From Thauera sp. JM12B12 (GTDB taxonomy: Bacteria > Pseudomonadota > Gammaproteobacteria > Burkholderiales > Rhodocyclaceae): DNA of 64,000 nt. This document shows positions 47,887-56,794 of this stretch, piece by piece. Location of the stretch: NCBI RefSeq assembly GCF_039614725.1, contig NZ_CP154859.1, positions 682,001-746,000 of the forward strand, in the 5' to 3' direction. How positions within the stretch are numbered: the stretch's first letter is position 1; each line of letters starts with the position of its first letter. The notes under the pieces were generated by a model that had not been told where the DNA came from, ran no database searches, and saw only the letters and a list, made by a program, of their open reading frames with translations. Both the position numbers and the translations under genes were made by a program.

Positions 47887-50136
47887 ATGAAGACATCCCG
47901 ACTGAACAGGCTGCATGCGCTGCGCGCGGTGGCGCTCGCTGCCGCCGGGCTGCTTGCCGGCTGTGCCACGCCGCTGCCGCCGATGCCGCACGACGCGGGC
48001 GTGGAAACGGATCCGATCGCCGAACTGCGCCGTCTTGGCGAGGCGGTGGTGGCCGAACCGCGCAATGCCGACCTGCGCGCGCGCTACCTCGCCCGCCGCG
48101 ATGCGCTCGCGCTCGGCTGGCTCAACGAGGCCGAGCGTGCGCGCGCGTTCGCGCAGTTCGAGCAGGCCGAGCGCCTGTATCGCGAGACGCTGAGCATCGA
48201 TCCTGCCAACGCGCGTGCGCGCACCGGGCTCGACACCCTCGTCGACGAACGCCGTCGCCTGCAGCGTCTGGACGAGGCCGAGGCCGCCTATGCCCGTGGC
48301 GACAGCGCCAACGCCGAGCGCCTGGTGCGCTCGGTGCTGGCCGAAGCGCCCGCCAACACCCGCGCCCGCCGCCTGCTGCGCGAACTCGACGAGCGCCGCC
48401 TGCTCGCCCGCCCGGTCGAGGCGCTCGCCGGGCCGCTGGCGAAGAAGGTGAACCTGCAGTTCCGCGACGCCCCGCTGCGCGTGGTGTTCGAGGCGCTGTC
48501 GCGCGCGGCCGGGCTCAACTTCGTGTTCGACAGCGACGTGCGCGACGACGCGCTGGTGAGCATCTTCGTGCGCGACACCTCGGTCGACGAGGTCATCAAG
48601 CTGCTCACCGCGACCCAGCAGATCGACCGCAAGCTGCTCAACGCCAACTCGGTGCTGATCTACCCGGCCACGCCCGCCAAGCAGCGCGAATACCAGGAGC
48701 TGGTGTCGCGCAGCTTCTACCTCGCCAACGCCGACGTGAAGCAGGCGCTCAACCTGATCAAGCAGGTGGTGAAGACGCGCGACGTGTTCATCGACGAGAA
48801 GCTCAACCTGCTGGTCATCAAGGACACCCCCGAGGCGATGCGCCTGGCCGAACGTCTGATCGCCTCGCTCGACGTCGCCGAGCCGGAGGTCATGCTCGAG
48901 GTCGAGGTGCTGGAGGTGAGCCGCAGCAAGCTGCGCCAGATCGGCCTCGAGTTTCCGCAGGAGATCGGCTGGGGGGCGATCGACGGCCAGAACGTCGGCG
49001 AGCTGCGCGATGGCGTGATCAACCTCAACAACACCGGCGGCCTGGTGCCCTTCGTGTCGAATCCCGCCGCGGTGCTGCGCCTGCGCGCCGAGGACGGCGA
49101 CACCACGCTCCTTGCCAACCCGCGCATCCGGGTCAAGAACCGTGCCGAGGCCAAGGTGCATATCGGCGAGAAGGTGCCGGTGTTCACCACCACCTCCACC
49201 GCCAACGTCGGTGTGGCGGCCTCGGTCAGCTATCTGGATGTCGGCCTCAAGCTCGACGTCCAGCCCAGCGTGACGCTGGACGACGAGGTCGCGATCAAGG
49301 TCGCGCTCGAGGTCAGCAACATCGTGCGCGAGGTGCCCGGGCCGGAGGGTTCGCTCGCCTACCAGATCGGCACCCGCAGCGCGGCGACCACGCTGCGCCT
49401 CAAGCACGGCGAGACCCAGGTTCTCGCCGGCCTGATCAACGACGAGGAGCGCGGCAGCAACCTGCGTCTGCCCGGCCTGGGCGACCTGCCGGTGGTGGGG
49501 CGCCTGTTCTCGTCCGAACGCGACCAGGCGGCGCGCACCGAGATCGTGCTGCTGATCACCCCGCGCATCGTGCGCAACATCGTCGCGCCCGCCTTCACCC
49601 GCGATGATCTTGCCGCCGGCACCGAGGCCCTGGTCGGCGCGCCGCCGTTGCGCATCGGGCCGATGGCGGCGCAGAGCCTGCTCGTGAGCGGCACCGGCCA
49701 GCCGGGCGTCGCCGCCGCTGCAGCCACTGCGGTCACGGCGGCAGCCAGGCCGTTGCTGCCTTCCGGCGAGGCCGAGATCGACCCCGGCAGCGTGGTCGTC
49801 GACCTCGCGGCGCCCGAGAGCGCGGTGGCCGGCGGCACGCTGACGCTGTCGCTCAAGCTCGACGGCGCGGGCGGCCACAATGGCGTGCTGGTCGAGTTCG
49901 ACTACGATGCCGAGCGCCTGGACCCGGTGGGCTTTGCGCCCTCGGAGAGCGGCCAGGCCAGCACCGCGCTGCCGGCGGGCAACCTGCCGACGACGGTGCC
50001 GATCGGCTTCAAGGTCAAGGAAGGTGCGACCGGCACGGCCAACGTGCGCCTCAACGGCCTCATCTTCGACCTCGGCGGGCGTCAGGTGCCGATCCCGGCT
50101 TCGGGGGCTGCGGCGGTGCAGCTGCTGGCGCCGTGA
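47887..50136 (+). CDS. gspD: Secretin GspD-like lipoprotein with TPR and cohesin-like domains
   Basis: 749 residues. Lipoprotein signal with lipobox LLAGC (Cys26). TPR-like helical repeats (about 70-170). Secretin N-domains (about 190-330, VNLQFRDAPLRVVFEALSRAAGLNFVFD). Secretin pore domain (about 340-570, with LKHGETQVLAGLI, LPGLGDLPVVGRLFS and EIVLLITPRIV). A C-terminal beta domain (about 630-749) resembles cohesin (VDLAAPESAVAGGTLTLSLKLD, VLVEFDYDAERLDPVGFAPS). It forms the outer-membrane channel. The cohesin-like tail and TPR front are unlike classical GspD. Confidence 0.92.
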   Translation: MKTSRLNRLHALRAVALAAAGLLAGCATPLPPMPHDAGVETDPIAELRRLGEAVVAEPRNADLRARYLARRDALALGWLNEAERARAFAQFEQAERLYRETLSIDPANARARTGLDTLVDERRRLQRLDEAEAAYARGDSANAERLVRSVLAEAPANTRARRLLRELDERRLLARPVEALAGPLAKKVNLQFRDAPLRVVFEALSRAAGLNFVFDSDVRDDALVSIFVRDTSVDEVIKLLTATQQIDRKLLNANSVLIYPATPAKQREYQELVSRSFYLANADVKQALNLIKQVVKTRDVFIDEKLNLLVIKDTPEAMRLAERLIASLDVAEPEVMLEVEVLEVSRSKLRQIGLEFPQEIGWGAIDGQNVGELRDGVINLNNTGGLVPFVSNPAAVLRLRAEDGDTTLLANPRIRVKNRAEAKVHIGEKVPVFTTTSTANVGVAASVSYLDVGLKLDVQPSVTLDDEVAIKVALEVSNIVREVPGPEGSLAYQIGTRSAATTLRLKHGETQVLAGLINDEERGSNLRLPGLGDLPVVGRLFSSERDQAARTEIVLLITPRIVRNIVAPAFTRDDLAAGTEALVGAPPLRIGPMAAQSLLVSGTGQPGVAAAAATAVTAAARPLLPSGEAEIDPGSVVVDLAAPESAVAGGTLTLSLKLDGAGGHNGVLVEFDYDAERLDPVGFAPSESGQASTALPAGNLPTTVPIGFKVKEGATGTANVRLNGLIFDLGGRQVPIPASGAAAVQLLAP

Positions 50137-50161
50137 CGCGGCCTTGGCGAAGCGTTTCCCG

Positions 50162-50638
50162 ATGACCCGGCAGGCGCGCGGCTTCACGCTGATCGAGCTG
50201 GTGGTCACCGTTGCGATCATCGGCGTGCTCGCCGCCGGGGTGATGCCCCTGGCCGAGCTCGCCGCTCAACGCAGCAAGGAGGCCGAGCTGCGCACCGCAC
50301 TGCGCCAGATCCGCAACGCGCTCGACGCCTACAAGGCCGCCTACGATGAAGGCCGCATCGAGCAGAAGAGTGGCGCCTCGGGCTATCCGCCCAGGCTGCG
50401 CGCGCTGGTCGAGGGCGTGCCCGACATCAAGGACGAGGAGGGCCGGCGCATCTACTTCCTGCGCCGGGTGCCGCGCGACCCGCTGCACATCGACCCGAGC
50501 GTCGAACCCGAGCGCACCTGGGGCCTGCGCAGCTACGCCAGTCCGCCGGATGCGCCGCGCGAGGGACAGGACGTGTACGACGTGTACTCGCTGTCCGAGC
50601 GCACCGGGCTCAACGGCGTGCCCTACAAGGAATGGTGA
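50162..50638 (+). CDS. Pseudopilin-like protein 2
   Basis: 158 residues. Leader MTRQARG, mature FTLIELVVTVAIIGVLAAGVMP with Glu5, then a helical stalk (AAQRSKEAELRTALRQIRNALDAYKAAYDEG) and a C-terminal domain with RVPRDPLH and YDVYSLSERTGLNGVPYKEW, the ending seen in GspG-related and MshB-like pilins. It starts 25 bp after gspD, and the next gene follows 4 bp later. Confidence 0.9.
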   Translation: MTRQARGFTLIELVVTVAIIGVLAAGVMPLAELAAQRSKEAELRTALRQIRNALDAYKAAYDEGRIEQKSGASGYPPRLRALVEGVPDIKDEEGRRIYFLRRVPRDPLHIDPSVEPERTWGLRSYASPPDAPREGQDVYDVYSLSERTGLNGVPYKEW

Positions 50639-50642
50639 GCGC

Positions 50643-51035
50643 ATGACCCGCTTCGTCCCGCTGGCGCTGCGCCGCGGCTTCACCCTGATCGAGCTGCTGG
50701 TGGTGATGGCGATCGTCGCCACCCTGCTCAGCATCGCCGCGCCGCGCTACTTCGGCCAGGTCGACACCGCGCGCGAGAAGGCGCTCGCGCAGTCGCTCGG
50801 GGTCATGCGCGACGCCATCGACAAGTTCCGCGCCGACACCGGCAAGTACCCTGCCACGCTCAACGAGCTGGTCGAGAAGCGCTACCTGCGCAAGCTGCCG
50901 GTGGACCCGATCACCGAGTCGGCCGAGACCTGGGAGCTGGTGCCGCCGCCCGACCCCGCCGACAGCGGGGTATGGGACGTGCGCAGCGGCGCGCGCGGCA
51001 GCGGCCGCGACGGCCGGCCCTTTGCCGAGTGGTAG
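50643..51035 (+). CDS. Pseudopilin-like protein 3
   Basis: 130 residues. Leader ends at RRG, mature FTLIELLVVMAIVATLLSIAAPRYF with Glu5. A short GspG-like globular part follows (KYPATLNELVEKRYLRKLPVDPITESAETWELV, ending DGRPFAEW). It probably forms part of the pseudopilus or its tip. The next pilin-like gene begins 4 bp after its stop. Confidence 0.9.
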   Translation: MTRFVPLALRRGFTLIELLVVMAIVATLLSIAAPRYFGQVDTAREKALAQSLGVMRDAIDKFRADTGKYPATLNELVEKRYLRKLPVDPITESAETWELVPPPDPADSGVWDVRSGARGSGRDGRPFAEW

Positions 51036-51039
51036 CGCG

Positions 51040-51504
51040 ATGGGCCTGCGGTCCGGCCAGCGCGGCTATACCTACCTGCTGGTGATGTTCCTGGTCGCCG
51101 GCATGGGCCTGGTCGTGGCGCGCACCGGCGTGGTGTGGCAGCAGGTGGCCCAGCGCGAGCGCGAGGCCGAGCTGATCGCCGTCGGCGTCGAGATCGCACG
51201 CGCGCTCGCCAGCTACGCGCGCGAAACCCCGGTCGGCACCCCATCCCGCCCCACCGAGTTCGCCCAGCTCGTCGAGGACAAGCGCTGGCCAACCCCGCGT
51301 CGCCACCTGCGCAAGGTCTATCGCGACCCAATGACCGGCAAGGCTGAGTGGGGCATCGAGCGCGACGGCAACGCGATCCTCGCGGTGCACAGCCTGTCGA
51401 CGCAGACGCCGATCCGGCGCGAGGGCTTTCCGCCTGAACTGGGCGATGTGGCGGGGAGTGCGACGAGCTATGCGGAGTGGGTTTTCAGGCCGATGGAGGA
51501 GTGA
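51040..51504 (+). CDS. Pilin-like protein lacking Glu5
   Basis: 154 residues. The leader ends in QRG and the hydrophobic stretch YTYLLVMFLVAGMGLVVARTG follows, but position 5 of the mature protein is Leu, not Glu. The C-terminal ending (SATSYAEWVFRP) resembles that of the two pilins before it. Loss of Glu5 is known for tip subunits such as GspK, though GspK is much longer. The ATG at 51040 was chosen over a TTG at 51022. Confidence 0.8.
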   Translation: MGLRSGQRGYTYLLVMFLVAGMGLVVARTGVVWQQVAQREREAELIAVGVEIARALASYARETPVGTPSRPTEFAQLVEDKRWPTPRRHLRKVYRDPMTGKAEWGIERDGNAILAVHSLSTQTPIRREGFPPELGDVAGSATSYAEWVFRPMEE

Positions 51505-51669
51505 GGCTTTCGAGTGGGCTGTACAAGTCGGCCGTACGCTCAGCCACTTTGCTCACCGCCGCAGCCGTGTCGAATTTTTTTACACAACACTTCTAAAAGC
51601 AGCAAGGTTTTCCGGTAGGGTAACTTCTTAGTGCATGATTTAAAAAAGATCTTTTATTGTTTCCGTAGA

Positions 51670-51697
51670 TTGGCACACCTGATGCTAGGTGAGCACT
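51670..51697 (+). promoter_or_regulatory. Sigma-54 (RpoN)-type promoter for the PEP-CTERM gene
   Basis: TTGGCAC at 51670-51676 and TGCT at 51683-51686 place GG (51672-51673) and GC (51684-51685) exactly 10 bp apart, the -24/-12 spacing. Transcription would start near 51697, 80 nt before the ATG. The 150 bp upstream are AT-rich, including the palindrome AAAAGATCTTTT at 51644-51655. Confidence 0.6.
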
Positions 51698-51776
51698 GGA
51701 TATGTCGCTTGCTCCAATGTTCCTGCGTCCATTAGGAGAGCGATGCGGCAGAGTGTCCGCTTATCTCGGGAGAAAA

Positions 51777-53480
51777 ATGATGCGCAATTCAACCGCAAGT
51801 CAGCGAACTGGCACACGCCAGAAGGTTCTGTGCTGTGCTCTGGTAGCGGCAGGCATGATGGCGGCAAATACGTCGTGGGCTGCTTCCTTTACCTTTACCA
51901 CCACAGCCGATTGGTCATCTGGCGTGTTGACGAATACCAACGGAGAGCCTCCGCCCTCGACAGGTGATGGGCATGTCAGGCTGAATGACGTCGTTCTGAC
52001 GCCTTTCAATCACATCTGGGTGGCGCTGTCTGGTCGCAACACCGCGGTGCGCATCAATACTGACCATGTCGATGCCGATGGACGCGTCACCCTTGCGGAA
52101 TCGGCTGCCGGAAGCGGGGCGGTCTATGGTGAGTACCGGACGGCACCGCAGGGTCAGCCCGCTGACCCCTCGCGGACGACGGTCGACCAGAACGGTGACG
52201 TATGGGTTGGTAACCGGGCGCAAGGTAGTGGAGGGCAGGGGTCGGTGGTCAAGCTGTCTGCGACGCCTACCGGAACGACTTCCACCGGCGTCTGGAACGG
52301 GAGCAACTTCAACGTTCTCGACTGGACCAACGCCGGCGGTGCCGATACGAACGGCGGCACCAGCACAGCCGCGGATTCCGCCGTTTCGTTGTATGTGCGC
52401 ACCGCCGGTACGAATGTGCGCACCATCGCCGTGGACAAGAACAATGATGTGTGGGTGGGTGGCTACGGTGACAAGGAGCACCAGTTGATCGACGGTGATA
52501 CCGGTGCTGCCAAGAGCGCGATCGTCAACCTTGGCAGCAATAGCGGCTACGGTGGGCTGGTTGACGGCAATGGCGTGCTTTGGTCGGCCGGTTGGGGGAA
52601 CGCGAGCCTCTCTCGCTACGATCCAGCTACGAATACCCAGACTGATCATTTAGTGGGTGGTGGATCGTACGGGCTTGCGGTGGATGGTGAGGGCAACATC
52701 TACAACACTCATCTCAGCAATTCGGTTAGCAAGTTGGACTCTGCGGGAAATCTCATCTGGACCAAGACCTACGCTGGCGGAGCGTCGAATCGTGGCATCG
52801 CGGTGACACCGGACGGGGATCTTTGGATCGGCAACAGCGGTTCCAATACCGTGACCCGGCTGGACAAGGACGGCAACTGGAAAGCCAACATTGTCGTCGA
52901 AAGCGGGCCGATGGGCATCTCGGTGGATAGCAAGGGCAAGGTCTGGGCTACCAACTACAGCTCGAACAGCGTCAGCCGTATTGATCCTAATGCAGGCACT
53001 TTCGGTGCGGTTGATCTCACGATCGAGCTTGGGGGCAACGCTTTGCCTTACAACTACAGCGACATGACCGGTTCGGTGGTGGCTGGTACCACCAATCCCA
53101 GTGGAACGTGGCGCAAGGTGATGGATGGTGGCGCGGGGGCGTCGTGGGACGAGCTTTTCTGGAACGAAGAGGATGAAGGCGCGATTCCGGACACTACAGG
53201 GATCCTCGTTGAAGCGCGGGTTTCGGACGACATGCTTACATGGACTGACTACTTCAGCTACGACAGCGGAGATCTGATCGGACTGAGCGGGCGTTACCTC
53301 GAAATCCGTGCCACGCTGTCGCGGCCGGGTTCGAGCAACCTGACGCCGGTGCTGTCCGATCTTCGCGTCAATTACACGCCTGACGATGGCGGTGGAACTG
53401 TTCCCGAACCGGGTTCGCTCGCGCTGATCGCGGGTGGTCTATTCGGTCTGGGTTGGCTGCGTCGCCGCCGCAGCGCCTGA
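51777..53480 (+). CDS. PEP-CTERM-sorted beta-propeller protein
   Basis: 567 residues. Signal peptide (about 1-37, VLCCALVAAGMMAANTSWA). Then at least six repeats of the form AVDKNNDVWVGG, TVDQNGDVWVGN, LVDGNGVLWSAG, AVTPDGDLWIGN, SVDSKGKVWATN, as in NHL/Vgb-type propellers. The C-terminal sorting signal is VPEPGSLALIAGGLFGLGWLRRRR: the PEP motif, a helix and a basic tail, recognised by an exosortase. The mature protein should be displayed or released outside the cell, for example in the floc matrix. GGGAGA precedes tandem ATGs at 51777 and 51780. Base composition is less GC-rich than the secretion operon. Confidence 0.92.
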   Translation: MMRNSTASQRTGTRQKVLCCALVAAGMMAANTSWAASFTFTTTADWSSGVLTNTNGEPPPSTGDGHVRLNDVVLTPFNHIWVALSGRNTAVRINTDHVDADGRVTLAESAAGSGAVYGEYRTAPQGQPADPSRTTVDQNGDVWVGNRAQGSGGQGSVVKLSATPTGTTSTGVWNGSNFNVLDWTNAGGADTNGGTSTAADSAVSLYVRTAGTNVRTIAVDKNNDVWVGGYGDKEHQLIDGDTGAAKSAIVNLGSNSGYGGLVDGNGVLWSAGWGNASLSRYDPATNTQTDHLVGGGSYGLAVDGEGNIYNTHLSNSVSKLDSAGNLIWTKTYAGGASNRGIAVTPDGDLWIGNSGSNTVTRLDKDGNWKANIVVESGPMGISVDSKGKVWATNYSSNSVSRIDPNAGTFGAVDLTIELGGNALPYNYSDMTGSVVAGTTNPSGTWRKVMDGGAGASWDELFWNEEDEGAIPDTTGILVEARVSDDMLTWTDYFSYDSGDLIGLSGRYLEIRATLSRPGSSNLTPVLSDLRVNYTPDDGGGTVPEPGSLALIAGGLFGLGWLRRRRSA

Positions 53481-53505
53481 TTCTGAGGATGCGCTTTGCG
53501 CGATG

Positions 53506-53535
53506 GCGGGCTGCCCTGAGGCAGCCCGCTTTTTT
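53506..53535 (+). terminator. Rho-independent terminator after the PEP-CTERM gene
   Basis: A 10-bp perfect stem (53506-53515 with 53520-53529), CTGA loop and six T. It lies 25 bp after the stop. Confidence 0.92.
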
Positions 53536-53605
53536 CCAGGCTGCGCGAGAGACCCGGGCCCCGGTATGCTGTCGAGCAGTGCCTCCAATCCGTGAGATCT
53601 GACCC

Positions 53606-55045
53606 ATGCCTGAACGCGTCTTTCCAAAGCTTCTGCTTGCCTTGCTGTTGTCGCTTTCTGCGCTACAGGCTCAGGCGGTTCCGCTTGCCACCTTGCCTGA
53701 GAATTCTTCGATGGCCGAGTTCATCAGCCCTGAGGTGGTTCCCGAAGCGTTGCGTCAGAGCCTTTCGCAGCAGAACGTGGCATCTCTCCCGGAGCTGATC
53801 CTGCTTGAGCAAAGCGAGCGGCTCCGTGAGGCGGTGACCACCAATCCGAGCGACCAATATGCCTTGCATGCGCTTGGCACCGTTACTTTTCACCTCGGCG
53901 GTGACGCTGAAGCGGTCGCGCTCTGGCAAGCGGCGGAACGGCGCGATCCTAACCTCACCCCTGCAGAAGTGATGCAAGCGGTGCATAAGATGTTTCGGCA
54001 TCTCGCCAAAGGTGAGAGCTCGGCTGCGGAGATGCAACTCAAGCATGTCGAGGATCGGTACAAGGACCAGCCGCACTTTCTGATGATGCGCGCCGAGCAG
54101 GCGATGCGGACAGGTAACTTCTCTGAAGCGGAAAAGGCCTTCATGCGGGCGCATGAGCTTGCCCCTGGCCTTTACGTAACCGCACTGAACCTTGCGCGCT
54201 TCCTGGATTTTTCGGGGCGCGAACCGGCACGGGTCCTCGCCCTTTATCAGGAGGGTGCTCGGCTTGCACCTGAGCGAGCCGAGACCTGGTTTCATCTGGG
54301 CAGCTTCCAGTTTCGTCAGGGCGACGGCGAGGCGGCGCTTGGCGCATTCAAGCGTGTGCAGGCCCTTCTGCCCGCTCAACCCAGCGCAGAGCGTCGCCTT
54401 GCTGTGCTCGCCGCCGCAGCGGGCAACTCATCTGCCGCCGAGCACTGGTACCGAAAAGCTTTGGGTAATAAGCCATCGGCCGACGAGGCGGCCCAGCTCA
54501 ACGCTGCGCTCGGTGATGCGCTGTTGCGCCAGAACAAGGTGGCTGAGGCACGAAAGCCCATCGAGGCGGCGATCAAGCACCGTGAGGAATTGCCCCTCGT
54601 GTTTGCGCTGGGCACCATCGACGAAGCCGAAGGCAAGAGTAGCGACGCCGAGCGTCGCTATAGGCGCGTTCTCGCGCTTGCTCCGGAAAACCCGCTTGCC
54701 GCGAATAATCTGGCCATGCTCCAGGTGAAGACCGGGCGCGCATCCCCCGAGACGCTGGAACTTGCCGAACGCGCACGCAAGAATATCCCCGGCAACGTGA
54801 TCATCGAGAGCACCTATGGTTGTGTTCTCAGTGAGCTTGGCCGTTACGGTGAGGCGATCGAGGTGTTGAAAGCGGTAGCGGCCGCAGCACCGAGCGATCC
54901 TTGGGCAGCGTACTGCCTTGGAAGAAGTCTTGCCCAGACTGGCAATGTAGAAGAGGCGGGTCCATTCCTTTCGAGGGTGCTCGAACTGGATCCCACATTT
55001 GCCCGTAGAGAGCACGTCTCCGCCTTGCTGAGCGGTAAGCAATGA
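53606..55045 (+). CDS. Exported tetratricopeptide-repeat protein
   Basis: 479 residues with a signal peptide (MPERVFPKLLLALLLSLSALQAQA) and about eight TPR-like helical hairpins from residue 75 on (for example YALHALGTVTFHLGGDAEAVALWQAAERRDP, ETWFHLGSFQFRQGDGEAALGAFKRVQALLP and YGCVLSELGRYGEAIEVLKAVAAAAPSDP). It probably acts as a periplasmic scaffold. TPR proteins are frequent partners in exosortase and exopolysaccharide loci. It has its own start after the upstream terminator and lies 34 bp from the convergent halogenase gene. Confidence 0.88.
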   Translation: MPERVFPKLLLALLLSLSALQAQAVPLATLPENSSMAEFISPEVVPEALRQSLSQQNVASLPELILLEQSERLREAVTTNPSDQYALHALGTVTFHLGGDAEAVALWQAAERRDPNLTPAEVMQAVHKMFRHLAKGESSAAEMQLKHVEDRYKDQPHFLMMRAEQAMRTGNFSEAEKAFMRAHELAPGLYVTALNLARFLDFSGREPARVLALYQEGARLAPERAETWFHLGSFQFRQGDGEAALGAFKRVQALLPAQPSAERRLAVLAAAAGNSSAAEHWYRKALGNKPSADEAAQLNAALGDALLRQNKVAEARKPIEAAIKHREELPLVFALGTIDEAEGKSSDAERRYRRVLALAPENPLAANNLAMLQVKTGRASPETLELAERARKNIPGNVIIESTYGCVLSELGRYGEAIEVLKAVAAAAPSDPWAAYCLGRSLAQTGNVEEAGPFLSRVLELDPTFARREHVSALLSGKQ

Positions 55046-55079
55046 CTTCCCGAGTGGCTGCGACAGTGGCCATTACTCA

Positions 55080-56588
55080 TCATGCTTTCGCCGCGCTGTA
55101 ATCCTTCAAGTACTCAGCGTGGTCGGGCATTCGCTCGACCACCGAGGCGACGACCCTACGGATGTTATCAAGGTGACGTGCGAGTTCGCCCTCCTCGGGC
55201 ACCTCCGCAAGTGGATGGCAATGACGGGGCCGTAGACCTTGGCCGTGCATGACCTGCAACCATGCTACCTCGGCGAACAACTCGTTATCGTCGCGAACAA
55301 GCCTGCCGTGACTGCGATACAGGGCCAATTTGCGCTGCAATGTCCCAGGGACCTGCATGCTGCTGCACCTTCGCCAGAATGGAAAATCAGTCCTCTGATT
55401 CAAGTGATAGTGAAGGATTATGAAGTCGCGCACGCGTTCGTATTCGAGCCGGCACTGGCGGTTGTACTCGTCGATGTCCGGCGCGTCGAAGCCCTGATCG
55501 GGGAAGTAGGTTATCAGGCGCGTGATCGCTGTCTGTATCAGGTGGATGCTCGTCGACTCCAGGGGTTCGAGGAAGCCCGAGGAGAGTCCGACTGCCACCA
55601 CGTTCCTGTTCCATCCGAGTCGGCGCATTCCGGTCTTAAAACGTAACGCCCTCGGCTCAGCCAGCGCTTCCCCGTCCAGATGTGCGAGTAGGGTGGCGGT
55701 GGCTTCGTCCTCGCTGATGTAGCTGCTACAGAAGACGTGCCCATTGCCGATGCGGTGCTGGAGGGGAATTCTCCACTGCCATCCGGCTTGGCGCGCGGTT
55801 GATCGCGTGTAGGGCGTCAGCGGACCGGATGATGCGCATGGGATGGCGACCGCGCGATCGCAGGGCAGCCAGTGCGACCAGTCCTCGAAACCGGTCTCCA
55901 AAGCCCCCTCGATCAGCAGCGCCCGAAAGCCGGTGCAATCGATGAAAATGTCGCCGCTTACAAGTCGATCTCCATCGAGCAGTAGCGCGTCGATGTGACC
56001 ATCGGTGCCCCGTTTTCTGACGTCCAGGATCTTGCCTTCGATCCGGCGTACGCCACGGCTTTCGGCGTATTTGCGGAGGTATCGCGCATAGCGTGAAGCG
56101 TCAAAATGATAAGCATATGCGATGTCGGCAAGCGGCGAGTTTGGCGGGTCGCTCCTTGGATGCATGAAGCGGTTGGCCTTCGCAGCCATCCGGTTGATCG
56201 AGTACTCAGCGAGGTCGGCTGCTTTACCCGACTGGTATAGACGCTGCCAGTAGTTATCGAAGGGCAAGTGCAGCGCATCATGTCCGAAGCGCCCAAATGC
56301 ATGCATGTATCGATCGCCTGGACGTCCCCAGTCTATGAATTCGATCCCGAGCTTGAAGGTTCCGCCTGTCTCGCGAAGGAATTCTGCCTCGTTGATCCCC
56401 AGCAAGCGATTGAATAGCTGTATGACAGGGATCGTTGCCTCCCCAACCCCTACGGTTCCGATCTCATCGCTTTCCACCAAAGTGATGGCGTATCTTCCTT
56501 TCAGTACCTGCGCCAGAAGTGCCGCGCTCATCCATCCGGCTGTTCCGCCGCCGACAATTACAATCGAGCTGATTTTTGCGTTGGACAT
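55080..56588 (-). CDS. Flavin-dependent tryptophan halogenase family protein
   Basis: 502 residues. FAD-binding GGGTAGWMSA (residues 13-22), GVGEATIP, the catalytic Lys79 in GGTFKLGIEF, the WQWRIP motif (270-275) and the Glu/Ser pair in EPLESTSIHL (Glu344) match tryptophan 7-halogenases such as PrnA, including the Lys79 numbering. It would use FADH2, oxygen and a halide to make hypohalous acid. No flavin reductase, transporter or biosynthetic gene is nearby, so the substrate is unknown; many environmental members do not act on free tryptophan. The start at 56588 fits the family. Confidence 0.92.
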   Translation of the reverse strand: MSNAKISSIVIVGGGTAGWMSAALLAQVLKGRYAITLVESDEIGTVGVGEATIPVIQLFNRLLGINEAEFLRETGGTFKLGIEFIDWGRPGDRYMHAFGRFGHDALHLPFDNYWQRLYQSGKAADLAEYSINRMAAKANRFMHPRSDPPNSPLADIAYAYHFDASRYARYLRKYAESRGVRRIEGKILDVRKRGTDGHIDALLLDGDRLVSGDIFIDCTGFRALLIEGALETGFEDWSHWLPCDRAVAIPCASSGPLTPYTRSTARQAGWQWRIPLQHRIGNGHVFCSSYISEDEATATLLAHLDGEALAEPRALRFKTGMRRLGWNRNVVAVGLSSGFLEPLESTSIHLIQTAITRLITYFPDQGFDAPDIDEYNRQCRLEYERVRDFIILHYHLNQRTDFPFWRRCSSMQVPGTLQRKLALYRSHGRLVRDDNELFAEVAWLQVMHGQGLRPRHCHPLAEVPEEGELARHLDNIRRVVASVVERMPDHAEYLKDYSAAKA

Positions 56589-56794
56589 TGTGTTGCCCGT
56601 TTCGTCGACTCTTACAAGGATGTGCTGAGGGTGCGCATTTAGGCCACAGCGCCAGCCCACCCGGGTGCGTATAAATAGGCTGCGGGTGTTTCGCTCGTAA
56701 TCCTAATACTTGAGATGTACTTGTGCGCAACCAACAGCCAGCCACGACTCCCGCGGCGTCCGCATTATCCTCGATCAGCATCGTCGCGCGGCAC

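Noticed and set aside
56589-56794. Sigma-54 site on the minus strand ahead of the halogenase
   Set aside because: The nearest match (GCAACCAACAGCCAG) has 9-bp spacing; no support.
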